From assembly GCA_039881145.1 (NCBI GenBank), contig JAYKKI010000064.1:4025001-4089000 (forward strand): a DNA stretch of 64,000 bases. The letters are read 5' to 3'. The notes below the pieces were generated by a model. It ran no database searches and was not told the DNA's origin. It saw only the letters and a list, made by a program, of their open reading frames with translations. Below are positions 1 through 12,899 of the stretch, piece by piece; the first letter of the stretch is position 1; every line of letters begins with the position of its first letter. The translations under genes were made by a program, and so were the position numbers. The DNA comes from Druceiella hillmani (lineage: Eukaryota > Arthropoda > Insecta > Lepidoptera > Hepialidae).

Positions 1-1075
1 ATAAAATTAAAGTTTGTAACCAAAATACAAAAAAAGCTATCTTCATAAATGCGCCTAGATTATATTTTTAAAATATAAAGAATTATCAATTGGAAATAAA
101 AATAACAAAAAAATTGAATGGAATGCATAATAACTTTGTAGAAACGATTAAATAAAACAATCAACGCCTCTTGCCTTCTGTAACGTGTAGCCATTGCTAA
201 ATTAATTAAAAATAAACTGTTACCAAGCATTGACAATGGTTCTATTGCTGTCAAAATGAATGGCTTTTTCCCTCTTATCGAGGTCTACGTAACTTTTTTC
301 GATGACCCTGTCGTGCCTGTGAGCATCATGTATTAATATGGTACATCTGTGGATGGAGGACATAACGAGACATAATCTGCCCTTTGTTTTATCTCGCTAG
401 TTCGAAGAGTTCCGCAGAAATGACATTTACAATCTATTATGAAAAACAATCTAACTTTTCATGAAAAATACAAGATTTCTCTTTTGTCTGATTAAAAATT
501 TGATAAAACTTTTAAGGAGCTTATTTTTATAATCTTCCCTATATATTATTCTTGTAACACTTCGACCCAACACTATATGGACCATCGCCGGTCTCATTTC
601 TGGATCTTTCTAAATAGTTCGATCAAGTCTTTTTAATAGATTTATTCCAAATCATGTATTGTTTGTGGCACTATTTTTTTTAATAACCGTTCCGTTTTTT
701 AGATTGATTTATTCAATCGTAAAAATACTCTAATCGTTTTAACGCAATATTAAAATTAAGTGTTAGAGGTCAGTTTTATTAATTTAACCTAGCCTCATTA
801 ATACACCTCATAACACAGTTTTATCTAAAATTGTTGAGAATCCCAGTACTTCCTTTATTTAAAAAATATTACGATTTTCAAGGCTAAACCGTGACATTGT
901 ACATAACTAAAAGGATCACGATAAAGGCACTTCGTTAATCTAGAAATTCCTTATATGTTAAAACACCCAAATGTATACTAAGAAATACCCATCGTCCGGC
1001 GGTTTTGATACATACGTATTAGACTGGGCAGTAAGTAGTTATCATTAAAGAAAGCTTTTAATTTTAAAATATATG

Positions 1076-1080
<5 letters not shown>
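1..1080. other. AT-rich non-coding sequence
   Basis: I see no gene, RNA or recognisable mobile element here. The only longer frame is a 64-codon minus-strand frame at 60-254 with no recognisable motif, which I take as chance in AT-rich DNA. Confidence 0.6.

Positions 1081-1146
<66 letters not shown>
1081..1146. repeat. (TA)n microsatellite
   Basis: Alternating TA runs for about 66 bp with one TG interruption near 1112. The Tyr-Ile polymers readable on the minus strand are only the translated dinucleotide repeat. Confidence 0.97.
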
Positions 1147-1150
<4 letters not shown>

Positions 1151-2665
1151 CTACCAAAACTGATTTCAACATTTTTGTTGAGAGCACAATAACTAAATGG
1201 TACTTTAAATGATAAAAGGAAGAAGTGACTGTCCATTCAAAAAACCATTTCTAAGACCAAGCCGTGACGTTGTATATAACTAAAAAGCATCACGATAAGG
1301 GAAGTCTGTTAATTCACGAATCCCTCATATATTACAACACCTAAAGTTTTTTAACTGTCTAAACCATTGAGTAAGCTGCATGTGCCGCTTAACTTTGTAT
1401 GAGGAATATATTGCCCATGATAAGACAATTTAGGTAAACTGTAGGGTTTCGAAATTAAATTTTTAGGACGAAAATATTCCAAAAAATTTGGATTTACTAT
1501 ATCCCTTATCGTAGCTTTTAAATTACATAAAGATTGCTTTAATTTATATCAAGAGAAGTGCTTTAAAACGTTTACTTTATTCAGTTTTGAGTTGATTTGT
1601 TAATGGTCGAATAAAAAAAAAAGAAAAACCTTAAACTGTTTAACCATATAAGGTAATTTCAGAAATTTTCCATTTCTTTCGGAAAATTTTGATAGATGGC
1701 TGTAAGACTGAAGAAAACACTTAATAATTTTCCTTTAGACATTGTGACATCAAGAAGAAAAACGTCAAACTATAATTTAAAATAATAAAAATGTTTTCAC
1801 TAAGGCAACAAAAACAAAAGACACGAAATCTCTGATGTGGGAGTTAAACATATATTTAATAAGTTTAATTTTTTAAATTTAATATGCGATTCATTACCTC
1901 TTGGCTTACGGAACCCTTAAAAGGAGTTAGTTCTAACACTTTGAACTCATTAATCAAAATAACATAGCACGCCCAAAGTAACCCACACAATTGTTTCATC
2001 GACGCACGCCGCACATACTTTGTTATACCCACCTCGGTGTGTGGGCATTGCCTCTTCAAAACACTCAATTACCTATTTCACACAGCCGTGCCCGGAGCCA
2101 AAAACGCCAAATGAATCAAATGTATAAACAATAAATTAAATGACTCCCTAATTATTGTTATCATGTTATTAAGTCGGTGTTAAATTAAAATTAAATTTAA
2201 CAACCGTTAAGTTTTAACGTTAATTAGTTGAGACGGAGTTGTGTACTGGCACTTGCGAAGTAATTAAATGTTAATTTTTACTGCGCAGCGTGAAAAATTA
2301 CTTAATTATGCATATTCATAAGCGTGAAGATTTAGTACAGTAGCCTATGGTAAAAATATCACAACAAAGCATTTGATTCGGTCTTTATTCGAAGATTTAA
2401 CTATTTGTAAATTTTACCCGACTTACGACGCAAAAAAGAGTTTGTCACATTAGTTACTAAAAAATAAGGAATCCAAATGGATAAGATCATCCCAAGTTTA
2501 CTCCTAAAGAGGTATGGATCCATTGTAATGCTAACACGAGTATTTTCTATTTGGAAAATGTCTATAAGACGATCATCATACGCATTATGCGTCATCAGCG
2601 GTTTAATATTAAATTTATGCGTTTTTCTCTTTTAAAATTAATTAAAGATATAGTTTTAGTCGTTG
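1147..2665. other. AT-rich non-coding sequence
   Basis: No supported gene. Near 1906-1920 there is a short 'TTACGGAACCCTTAAAA' like the 3' tails of dispersed lepidopteran repeats, but too little remains to define an element. The segment 2030-2330 is slightly less AT-rich and carries no motif I recognise. Confidence 0.5.
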
Positions 2666-2718
2666 TGTAGGCTGAATTGTGGTGTATTCACCAGGAGTAC
2701 ACGACAATTCAGCCTACA
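2666..2718. other. miRNA-precursor-like hairpin
   Basis: The arms at 2666-2686 and 2697-2718 are reverse complements over 21 bp with one mismatch, separated by a 10-nt loop at 2687-2696. Arm length and loop size fit a small microRNA precursor, and partial pairing may continue a few bases outward. The same structure could be the relic of a fold-back mobile element. I recognise no known microRNA seed. Seen: the hairpin. Inferred: any RNA function. Confidence 0.5.
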
Positions 2719-3478
2719 ATCGATAATCCGATTTCGGCCTAGTCGTAAACAAAGACGAAACATACATAGATTATTTTTTTCCTTCAATTTAAACTTATAC
2801 TTTTTTTGTTTACCCTAAGAACTTTCCTAAAGTGAAAAAAAGTCATCTAAATATTTTATATGACAGACACAAATAGATCCATTGCCTCAAGAAAAAAAAA
2901 GTTGTCTCTATGACATAATGTGAAATTAGAGATGGGTTATTGACAATGATGTATCACATATTATCGATAATTGTAGTTATTATTTAATAATGAAAGCCAG
3001 TATCGATACTATTTAAATACTCGCATGAAAGTGTTGAATATTGGCTTGCATCGAATATAAATGCAATGAATGTTTTATATAAATATTAGGAACTATAAAT
3101 GTTAAAATTCACACATAACTTATTTTATGTACGTACGCTGGGTTTGGGTCTCATATGCATATGTATTTAAATATATTTTATATTATACTTTAAATCAATG
3201 CAATAAAAAGGTCTCAAAATGGAGAACGGACTATTAAATAATACGTATTTTAAGAGCAATTTGAAATTGCTTTATTTTCTCAATTTTTTCTATGCAAGAG
3301 GAATGACTTTTAATTTCATGTTTTTTTCTTTTTATTATATTTTAATATTTATTACACGTCAAACGTTCAAATTAGATTTTGACGTAATTGGAGAGATTTA
3401 CATTTTTGAAAAATTACGTACAGAAATAATTGTTAAAGTGAGATGGATGTAGATGATAGTGTCTCATTTTAATTCTTG
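2719..3478. other. AT-rich non-coding sequence
   Basis: No recognisable gene. A 77-codon plus-strand frame at 3219-3452 is rich in Phe, Leu, Ile and Tyr, as expected from an AT-rich frame; it has no signal peptide, domain or family resemblance that I can see. Confidence 0.5.
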
Positions 3479-3753
3479 GATCCAAAGTATAGAAAATTCC
3501 TTTTCAAAGTATTGATAATTGTATCCAAAGTATTGAAAATTGTATCCAAAGTATTGATAATTGTATCCAAAGTATTGAAAATTGTATCCAAAGTATTGAT
3601 AATTGTATCCAAAGTATTGAAAATTATATCCAAAGTATTGATAATTGTATCCAAAGTATTGAAAATTGTATCCAAAGTATTGATAATTGTATCCAAAGTA
3701 TTGATAATTGTATCCAAAGTATTGAAAATTGTATCCAAAGTACTGAAAATCCA
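3479..3753. repeat. 21-bp minisatellite, 13 units
   Basis: A 21-bp unit (core TATCCAAAGTATTGA) is repeated about 13 times. Units alternate almost strictly between a TTGATAA and a TTGAAAA form, giving a 42-bp dimer, with one break where two TTGATAA units are adjacent. Because 21 is divisible by three and most frames lack stops, frames of about 90-110 codons are open on both strands. Their regular seven-residue periodicity is a by-product of the unit length, so I do not call a protein. Confidence 0.95.
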
Positions 3754-4582
3754 GTGACATTTACGTGATATGCGCATATAATATAAACATACAAACAAAA
3801 TATTTCAAAACAATCGATTTCTTCTCTGTTGTTTTTATGGTCTTTTGAAATATTTTTTTTAAAAATATCGTTAATTTACAAATTGTTTGCCATCACTGTT
3901 TTATTTTATGTATAGAGTACCAGAAATTTAGCATTAAATATGATTTATTAATACTAAATCTTGGTATTTAATATAATTTATTTACGATTATATTTTTATA
4001 TCCCGTCGGTGGCATTTAGCAATTATTTGAATTATATGGTTGATTTGCCAAGATTAAAGATTATAATTTATATTATCAAGATATTAACGATTCAGCACAG
4101 GGAAAATTCCCGGTAAGCACAAATAAACGCAATTTTCCAATTTCCTTTCTTCACGGCGGACCACTGGTATCGCCTGCGTACACACGACCCCATTATTGTG
4201 AACCTACTATTAAATTCACAGTGCGTTTAGCGTTGTTGAAGTTATATGTATTTAGAACTCCTTATTTTGTTAATTATCTAGCATTATGACTCTTTATAAA
4301 GATACACGTTAATAAGTTTTATTTTTGTTCTTAGACAGATAAGCTACATATATCTATACTATACTCGCCAATACTTTTAATTTAATACTTATATATTCAC
4401 TATCTCAAATTTATGATGACCTCACAAATCTTACTTTCTTCTTCGGATAACAAGTTATCTCCTAAAACTCTAAAATTTTCTCTAAATTCTAAAATTCTGC
4501 TAAATTACTTTAAAATCTATTTAGTATTTCAGCTGTGGGGACGTAAAAAACAGATTTTTAGAATATACTTTTCCATCTATTA
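3754..4582. other. AT-rich non-coding sequence
   Basis: Nothing recognisable. A 91-codon plus-strand frame at 4413-4688 runs into the start of the neighbouring Helitron and has no recognisable domain. Confidence 0.5.
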
Positions 4583-5159
4583 TCATCATATCATATATAT
4601 TAATACGCTAAGGTTAAGATGTTACTCTCCCTTTTTAGAAAAAACCTCACAACTAATCCACATAAATTATATATTATTTTATAGATAATTGCTTGCTCTA
4701 CCGGCATCCACAACTAAAAAATTTATTATTGCTATTGTTTTTGCAAATTAATTAATTATTAAAATTATATACACAAAACAGCAATGCTGCCATCTAACGG
4801 CTCAACGTCAATACGATTGACGGTCGGTAAAATTTTTGTTTAATTTCAAATCCACTCACGTATAAATAAAGTGGCGCTTTAGCTCAATGCTTTTGATACT
4901 TGCGCCTCTATATGTCAATTTTAGTAAAATATTTGTTTGATCTGTCATCTGAGCTTCATAATGGAATAAAAACGTAATAAGCAGTGTGCAAAATTAGAAA
5001 TGAATTGAATACCTGCAATCAATTTTGATTTATTAAATTGACTCTAAGCACTCTGTTGTAACTAATATGACAGCTGTGAGTTCATTTTCTCATGTGTAAA
5101 TATTTATAATCTACCACGCAAATTGATATAATGCGAAGACTTCGCACGGGTCACGCTAG
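4583..5159 (+). mobile_element. Non-autonomous Helitron, copy 1
   Basis: About 577 bp beginning TC and ending CTAG, followed by T at 5160. Just before the end lies a perfect GC-rich hairpin (GCGAAG-A-CTTCGC, about 5132-5146), then roughly 10 nt and the CTAG terminus. This is the standard Helitron 3' end (hairpin 10-12 nt upstream of CTRR; insertion between A and T). There is no terminal inverted repeat and no Rep/helicase coding, so the element depended on another Helitron for movement. Two further copies in opposite orientation lie at 26170-26668 and 42669-43189 and define the ends. The exact 5' base is uncertain because the start merges with TCA/AT repeats. Confidence 0.85.
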
Positions 5160-8100
5160 TTATTTTTTAATTATCGAGGCAATCGGATGCCAACGGACGA
5201 CATTTTTATAAAATAGCTAAGACAAACAGTAAATCGCCAAAATTGTTAAGATAACACAACTTCACAATAGAAATTAGTATACGAATATTCAATAATAGTC
5301 ACAGACGTATGTAAATAAATAAGAATTCTCATTAAAATACTGTAAGCAAAGCTCAGACAGACGATGCAGTGAGAGCTAATGCAGTTAAAGGTGATTTTGT
5401 GAACTAACAACGACACTAACTGGTTGGTTCCTTTTCGGAATTCAACAAGAAGCCTTTTAAACTATTCGACCACCGCAAAGCTTCCGCCAGCCAGTGCTTG
5501 CTTATTCCAAATTATCTTCGTAAACAATAAAAAAAAGAAAATATATGAAATTGTTTTACCCTAGACGGGACACTTTAATTTAAAATAAGTAGAAGTAATA
5601 GTAACAAAGAATTTTGTGTGTAGTTTAAGTAAATTTGTAACGTATTATTTATTTATATAATAAGACAAAAACATAAAAATCCGTCTATTAAAGATATTTT
5701 TGATTGACAATACTGAGTTTGAAGGGTTATTAATAAATTATAAAGAAGACATTGATCGTATTTTATATTACTTTTTATAACTTAGAGTTGAAATTAAGTT
5801 AAAACAAATTGTGCGTATACTTATGTACGCGAGTTAGAAGTTATATTTCTTTGGCATAATACATGAATAACTAACTTTATTTAGCATTTAGTACGCAAAT
5901 AATTAATGGAAGTAAAAGAATATAAGGACTGGAGCGTGATAATAAATACGGTTGTTAAAATTTAATTTCAATCAAATAAAGACATTTTTAAAATTAAAAT
6001 TTATTTTATCATATAGAGTAGTAAAAAATAGATTATTCATCTAGAATTAAATACAATCATTACCATATAATAATTAAAAAAGAAATAAATATCAACATCT
6101 CATAAATATTCCTAAATAAAAATTAATTAAAAATAAAAACAATAATATTTTATTAAATTAATTAAATCATGTTAAATATTTGAATTAATAATTAGCATTC
6201 AATTTAATATAAACATGGGTATATAGATACAATCTGGCAGATGATTGACTTACCATGGAAAGCCAGTAGAAAAATAAAATGGTGGATCACTCATTTGTCA
6301 AATAATTTATGTAAATATATGTTTAGTGAGCAACTTCAATCTGCTGATTTCCCATGGATTTTTGTTGTGGAGTGAGCAATTTCAATCTGTCTATTTTTTG
6401 TTGCATTCGTAAAATTTTACTCGCATCATTTTTTTATAACGCGTCTAAAGAAGTATAACTTCAAAAATATTTACGTGCATTAAAAACTGTTTAAATGTTG
6501 AAAATCGAATTCTTTTGGTGGTTAATCATTTATTTACCATAATAGACATTTTTTCATTAAATTAACCATAATTACATATTTGTCTTCATATGATTTTTTT
6601 GATGTGAAACTTCTAATGGCGCGTTCGAATGGGAGTTGAAACGTTTTGATGGCATGTCGCCATATGCCATTCGGCCAGCTTCGCGTTTTGTCGGCACTTT
6701 CCGACTTAACGCTTCCCTCCCTACTACACTACACACACGCTACTTTACGTGTGCAGTGTATTTGCATTGTTTCTTATTTACTAACGCTTACAATTTTACT
6801 TGTTTATGTCGATGTCAACAAACTTCGTTGTCGAATGTACGTCTTACAAATATTCCAATATAAAAATATAAAAAAGAGACATGTTAAACATCGGCGTTTA
6901 ATGGCAGCTCACATGTTTTTCATTTGATCTTTAGTTTTGCATAAATTCCAGTATTTTGACGTGAATACGTCTTTAAATTTGCTACCATACGGGGGCAATC
7001 CAAAAAACCTAATGATAACAAAATCGGGGGATAAAGTTTGGCGTTGCAGTTTCGAATCTGTCCTCTACATCAAAAATTAAATTATAAGAAGATAGCTAAA
7101 GGATGAAAGAATTCATTACGATATAGTGATGCATCGCGCGTGGTGGAGGGGGAAGCGCCGCCATTTTGAGGTTATTTTGTTGCGTATCGAGATTTGCAAT
7201 TAGTATAACTTTTGATTCGGAAAAGCTACGAAGTTCGTTTAAGTTATAATCGTCAGCTGTCGTCTGTCGCTGTCATTTTATATCTATCGATTGTATATAA
7301 AACATTAGTTTAAAGTAGTGACAGTGAATATAATAAGGTATTAGAATAAAAAAATATTATCAAAACTTTATAATGTCGGCCTGTACGTTATTGTAACACA
7401 ATAATTATTTGTTTCCTTGCTTTTATCCTAAATACATAAATAAAAATATTTTATTAAAAAATATAACCCGTTACATAGATGTATTCACGTACAATCCATG
7501 ACACAGCCCCACCCATTTTTTTCATACGTGAGCATCGTTTTGGGTTTGAAAGATTTGTATAAACCGCGCTAAATCACATTCGTAATAATTTTTATATATT
7601 TTAATATGAGAACTTTACTAAAGTGAAATTTAACTTTTCGTTAATACTGATATTTGAGATATAATATATTACAGAATAGATTAGACATAGCCCGCGACTT
7701 TGGCTTCGATATCAGGAAAACATGAATAACTTTTTTTTTAAATAAATAGGTGTTGATTTCAATCAGGCCAGTTATGTAGTTATAAAGTAATTATTATTTT
7801 GAGCGTCATTTGTCGGACTTTATTTTTAATATTTGTTGCAGCATTTTGCGCTATTAAAATGGCTTGTAATAATTATACGTGTAAGTATTTAAATAATTGA
7901 AGTATTAATGAAAAATAAAACTATTTCGGGTAGAAAGTATGGTGATATTTTTAGCTAATATAGACCTTTTGGTCGATATAATATTTCTTCTCCCATTTTT
8001 CTAAAGGATAGGTCATGGAGATTACATAGCAACATTATTTTTCAACAATTATTTTTCATATAATTTTTGAAAGGTTGCTAGAAACAAAATTAAATTACAT

Positions 8101-9050
8101 TAAAAAAAAACAAATTATATGTTTTTGAATTCTTGTAACTTGTTTAGCTGAAGTTTTCCAATATTAAGGTTTGTATTAAAAATTAATGTAGAAATACCAA
8201 TGGTTTTTTTAATCAATTAATGTATTTATATAAAAGTAAACTTAGTCGGTGATCTCATATATATAAAGTAAATTATTATTGGGCATATTTTGAGAAACAT
8301 TACAGCGTTACAAAAAAAAACAAGCACATGATAGACCGTAAACATTTATTTTTATTTATATAATCCTATAAAAACGGGCCAAACCTTTGATTGTTAATAA
8401 TACAATTTTAATTAGGAACATTTTTTCAATAAATTAACATGAATTATATATTTTTCTTGTGCTCAGTTTTTTTTATCTTTTTTTCGGATAAATTGCAAGA
8501 TTCTAATAATATTTCTGAAAATTCATGACAATGTATGCTTTTGGTTTTTTCTGATCTTTTAAACAAATTCAATTTTGGTAAATAAAGATGTTTATCGATA
8601 GATTATTTTGTTTTTTTGTAAACTGTCATTACTAGTTGGCCCGTACGAATAATTAGCAAGTTTGTTGAATTGTTTGAACGACTGTCATATATGTTAGTTA
8701 AATAGGTTGTCAATAGACCGTTTAGAACATAAAACCCTTTGATAAATAATATAGAGAGATCTTTGTTCTAAGATTAACAACGTAATAAATTTGTCCAGCT
8801 CTTAAACAATATAAAGCTATTTACCTAATGTGAAAATTTTTAAATAAGGAAATACTATGAAAAGCTTATAAGTGTAAATATTTTAAAAAGACTAATGGAT
8901 AATTTCTATTAAAATAAATTGAAAACGATTTAAGACTAATTGGTGCTATGTTTGTCCGATCTAAAGTATGCTACATATAAACGTTATACTTAATTTAATA
9001 TAAAAGTACAATTAAGGTAAATGTCAAATCTATTATCGGCCGATCAGCAA
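5160..9050. other. Long AT-rich stretch without a supported gene
   Basis: Mostly low-complexity AT-rich DNA. Two patches are richer in GC and CpG: 6600-6780, where overlapping frames of 75 and 93 codons occur, and 7130-7200, which includes a GCGCCGCCATTTTG stretch. Either could be an untranslated exon or a regulatory island, but I can assign no product. At 7690-7715 a 'GCCCGCGACTTTGGCTTCG' resembles a decayed Helitron end. Confidence 0.45.
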
Positions 9051-9059
9051 AACAATTTT

Positions 9060-9125
9060 TAAGCGGGAATTCGGGTGTTGGCGGGAATTCTTACGTCGCC
9101 ATTTTATTTGGCCGCGCCATTTTTT
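9060..9125. promoter_or_regulatory. GC-richer patch with E2F-like sites
   Basis: A short island in AT-rich DNA containing two GCGGGAATTC copies (about 9062-9090) and TTGGCGGGAA, which resembles the E2F/DP core TTSSCGC or GGCGGGAA. A GGCCGCGCCATTTT follows. No TATA box, initiator or coding exon could be tied to it. Motif presence is seen; regulatory function is inferred and weak. Confidence 0.2.
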
Positions 9126-9869
9126 ATCAGTAACCATTTTAAATAGTTTAGTTAATGTACCAGCATTATTATCTTTTATATTTAGGTATATTTAAATGTT
9201 AATGTAATTATTATGTTTTTTTAATTACACAAAACATTTAATTAAGTATTCAAAACAGCATTGCGTAGGCATATTTTTGCTGACTAGATTTAATGATATT
9301 GTACAATATATTCATTATAAAAATGCGATTATTATTTGCTGGGACTTTCTCATTGTCAAATTTAAATATATAAACGGTTGAAATTTTTGTGTATGATCTA
9401 TTTTTCTGTAAATACCATAAATTTTGGTTTTGATATTTATGACTAGCAATTAAAAACTGTTTAGGTAAAAATTATATTTTATTCAGGCTGGAAATGAATA
9501 CAAGTTTCGGTCGTTAAAGTAACACTTAACCTATAGCCTATACCTCTAGGTTTATGTTTAAAAAAAAGTTAGTTTTTTACGTTAGATCTGATTTTAATTG
9601 TAATAACAGTACGCTAAAATCCAGACCTTAGGCAGTTAAATTCGAAATATTTTGAAGTAATATTTATACCATAATTTGGAAAGGTGTTCTTGTTTTTTTA
9701 TTTTTATTATATTTTGAAGTTTTGGTAATATTTTATGATCCTTGCCAGCCAATCGAAAGGCAGTAGGGTCTTCTTATGTTTTGATAGAATATTGCAAGAA
9801 TTAATGTGCTGAGTACCATAAAATTTTATTATTGAATGCATCACAGACGTGTGATTTTTCCAGATCTTA

Positions 9870-10135
9870 ACTACTATAATAAATGTAAAAGTGTGTCTAC
9901 GTGTGTGTGTTTGTTTGTCTTTCTTTGATGTCGTAACGGAGTAACAAATAAATATGATTTTTTGCACAAAGATAGATAATCGATTGAGAAAATGAATTGG
10001 CTGAATGTTATCCCAGAAAACCTTATTTTGTTGTGAAAGTCCTTGTTTTAAACTGAAAAAGTACACGAACGGTATAACGAAGCAATGAAGCAACGGATTG
10101 ATGTGATTTTTTGAAGAGCTACAGCTACGCAATAC
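9870..10135. mobile_element. Decayed insect dispersed repeat, possibly Helitron-derived
   Basis: A GTGTG/TTTGTTTGTC run is followed by 'ACGGAGTAACAAATAAATATG' -like text and a repeated 'GATTGATGTGATTTTTTG' phrase. Such phrases are common inside lepidopteran Helitron-type elements (from memory). Ends are not recognisable. The 141-codon minus-strand frame at 9707-10132 overlaps this repeat and is judged spurious. Confidence 0.3.
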
Positions 10136-10274
10136 AAAACAGCAATAGCATCACTTTAACCCCTAATTTAAAGGGGCATCTTTTTTAACTTAGTATTCCT
10201 TAATCATTCTATATGGTTGCCGCATGTTGCAATTTCTCTTTATAAGTTTGTAGTTATAATCACGCGAGCGAAGC

Positions 10275-10358
10275 AAAGATTTAGATATCACCATAAATTA
10301 TGCTATACTGGTATGAAAAAGTCTTTATTGCATAATTTATGGTAATATTTAAATCTTT
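10275..10358. other. Long stem-loop, 29-bp arms
   Basis: Arms 10275-10303 and 10330-10358 are reverse complements over 29 bp with two differences, around a 26-nt loop. Arm and loop lengths are compatible with a microRNA precursor, but a relic of a fold-back element is at least as likely in this repeat-rich setting. No family is recognised. Confidence 0.5.
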
Positions 10359-11815
10359 GTTGATGGCGGTAAGAGTTTTTCAATTATAAAATATTTTTTG
10401 AGGATTTTTTGTTCGTTAGAGACCGGGCTTAAAGTTGAGCCAAATAAACATAAGCGATTGATTAAAATGTGTTTACATAGTTTTTATTTAATTAATGTAA
10501 TTAATATTACGAATATAATTGGTGGATTTATTATGTATCCTTCAGTTAATGAAAGTATTGTGTATTGAAAAAGGCTGCTAGGTGTTTGAAGGTAAATATA
10601 TAAGGAGAAAAAGAAACTTAAGACTTAACTGACGAAAAAACATTTCATAATGACAGGAAAGGCTAAAATTTTACAAAACGGAAAAGGAAGTAAATATTTT
10701 TTTTTTTGATACGCTTTCATTAGGTCTACCTGTAACTAAACCAACCATATAATGGATTGTGCAAAACTAAATTTCACGTACTTCTACCGTCGGTGTCAAA
10801 ATTAATGTCCTGGAAAACGATACATTCTCCAGTGTAATAGAAGTTTTAGAATCCTGGAGTGTAAAAGACACGCATCATTAAACTAAAAGTTCAATGTGGA
10901 GTGTATACTCAAATGAAATGTAACACTGTTGCAGAAATATTATATGTTGCCAATTCTCCTTATTTTGTTGCTAATTTGCACTAAAATGTAAATAACAGCT
11001 TAGAAATTTTTTGTGAATTTTCTCAACATTTCTATTGGATGAGAAATATGCAGAAAGTGTCAGAAATTAGTGTCAGTGTTAAGGCCCGCACATGGAGTGC
11101 AAAACTTGTTGTGGTCGTTATTATGTTGTTGTTTGACAATTTAAGTTCGGAATCTGCTCCGATTTTTGTTTGAGTTATTTTTGAGACACTGTGTTTCTTT
11201 ATTTTCTCAGAAAAACCATTTTAATTATTTAAGATGTTTATTTAAAAACAACTCTATTCAATGATACGTCTATTTGTAAGACTACAATACAAGCATGAGA
11301 ACAGCTATTGTATTTAAGAAACAAAAAGTAATTTTCAAGGGTTAACTCGGCGCCGCCCCACTAAATATAGATCTCTGTTAAAGGCTCTTGTTCCAACCCC
11401 CGTGACACCCGAGCGGCCTAATGGAAGGCTTTGATGGAAAATCGATAAGAAATTGATGGTATTTTCATTATATATTTATGATGTCCATTAGATCGTCGCG
11501 CGTTATTTATTTTGACCTCTGCATAAAAAAAGTACCGAGTGATCGGTTATTGAAAGCTGGAGAATTGACTTCCATAATTGAAGCCTTCGTTACTGGTAAC
11601 CTTCAGGACGGCGAAGTATATGAAGGTCGTGTTAAAGTGGTAAAGAAAAATAGACATTAGCAGGAAAAAATCGGTCAAGATCGTACCAGTAATTTGATTT
11701 GAAAGTACTTATGTGTACGAAACGGAGTTTTCTCAAATGTTTTCTGGTTATGGAAAAGAAGAGTGAAATGCACCCATTAAAATTGGATTAGAAAGGAAAA
11801 ACAATTTTCTTAATT
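10359..11815. other. AT-rich non-coding sequence
   Basis: No recognisable gene. A short GC-richer piece at 11345-11425 contains GGCGCCGCCCC and CCCCCGTGACACCCGAGCGGCC. The 60-codon plus frame at 11478-11660 shows no family resemblance. Confidence 0.5.
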
Positions 11816-12530
11816 GTCACGATGGAATACTTACAAAAAATTGATTTTTAGACTTATATGTTATTTGGGAAAATATTTTTGACCTCATTTTGTAATCGGA
11901 CACACTTATGGCGTAATGTAGTGTTGCTAGTGTTGCAAACAGCTAATATTGTTACGATGTCACGATGGAATACTTGCAAAAAATAGATTTTTAGACTTAT
12001 TTGTTATTTGGGAAAATGTTTTTGACCTCATTTTGTAATTGGACACACTTATGGCGTAATGTAGTGTTGCTAGTGTTGCAAACAGCTAATATTGTTACGA
12101 TGTCACGATGGAATACTTGCAAAAAATAGATTTTTAGACTTATTTGTTATTTGGGAAAATGTTTTTGACCTCATTTTGTAATTGGACACACTTATGGCGT
12201 AATGTAGTGTTGCTAGTGTTGCAAACAGCTAATATTGTTACGATGTCACGATGGAATACTTGCAAAAAATAGATTTTTAGACTTATTTGTTATTTGGGAA
12301 AATGTTTTTGCCCTCATTTTGTAATTGGACACACTTATGGCGTAATGTAGTGTTCCTAGTGTTGCAAACAGCTAATATTGTTACGATGTCACGATGGAAT
12401 ACTTGCAAAAAATAGATTTTTAGACTTATTTGTTATTTGGGAAAATGTTTTTGACCTCATTTTGTAATCGGACACACTTATGGCGTAATGTAGTGTGCCT
12501 AGTGTTGCAAACAACTCATATTGTTATTGC
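11816..12530. repeat. 143-bp tandem repeat, 5 copies
   Basis: Five head-to-tail copies of a 143-bp unit begin with GTCACGATGGAATACTT at 11816, 11959, 12102, 12245 and 12388; every spacing is exactly 143 bp. Middle units are almost identical, while the first and last differ by a few substitutions (for example GGACACACTT context and the ends of the last unit). Uniform centre and diverged edges fit expansion by unequal exchange. Confidence 0.97.
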
Positions 12531-12808
12531 GAAAATTTTTATGTTTGTTAATTAATAACTCTGCAACGAGTCACTGCTGAATTTGGCGTACATATCATTT
12601 GCATAGTTGATTAATATGTATTTTTCGCGACTTTGTATTAGTTAAATAGTGATATTACGAAAAGTATATTTGAATGTTTATTACTCAATCATGCCTAAAC
12701 GATACGGCAGATTCTTAAAGTTCGATACGAAGTACGTAACGTGGTTACTTTTAACTCAAGAAACAAAATTATTCCTATAGAATGAAACACAGTTTTTTCA
12801 ATAAGACA

Positions 12809-12811
<3 letters not shown>

Positions 12812-12897
<86 letters not shown>
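12812..12897. repeat. (TA)n microsatellite
   Basis: About 86 bp of TA dinucleotides with one TG interruption near 12853. The 103-codon minus frame over this tract is a translation of the repeat. Confidence 0.97.

Positions 12898-12899
<2 letters not shown>

Noticed and set aside
978..1236. Tyr-Ile-rich reading frames
   Set aside because: They translate the (TA)n tract directly; the same is true at 12695-13006, 14571-14783, 25947-26129 and 62071-62337.
3464..3798. Three overlapping frames of 93-109 codons with a seven-residue repeat
   Set aside because: Produced by a 21-bp minisatellite that is open on both strands; no start context or conservation to favour any one frame.
6636..6927. Overlapping 75- and 93-codon frames in a GC-richer patch
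   Set aside because: Two frames on the same strand overlap, neither has a recognisable domain, and no splice or promoter layout was found. Kept only as a compositional note.
9707..10132. 141-codon minus-strand frame, the longest in the window
   Set aside because: It lies over a decayed dispersed repeat, its residues show no family pattern, and length alone is not evidence in repeat DNA.
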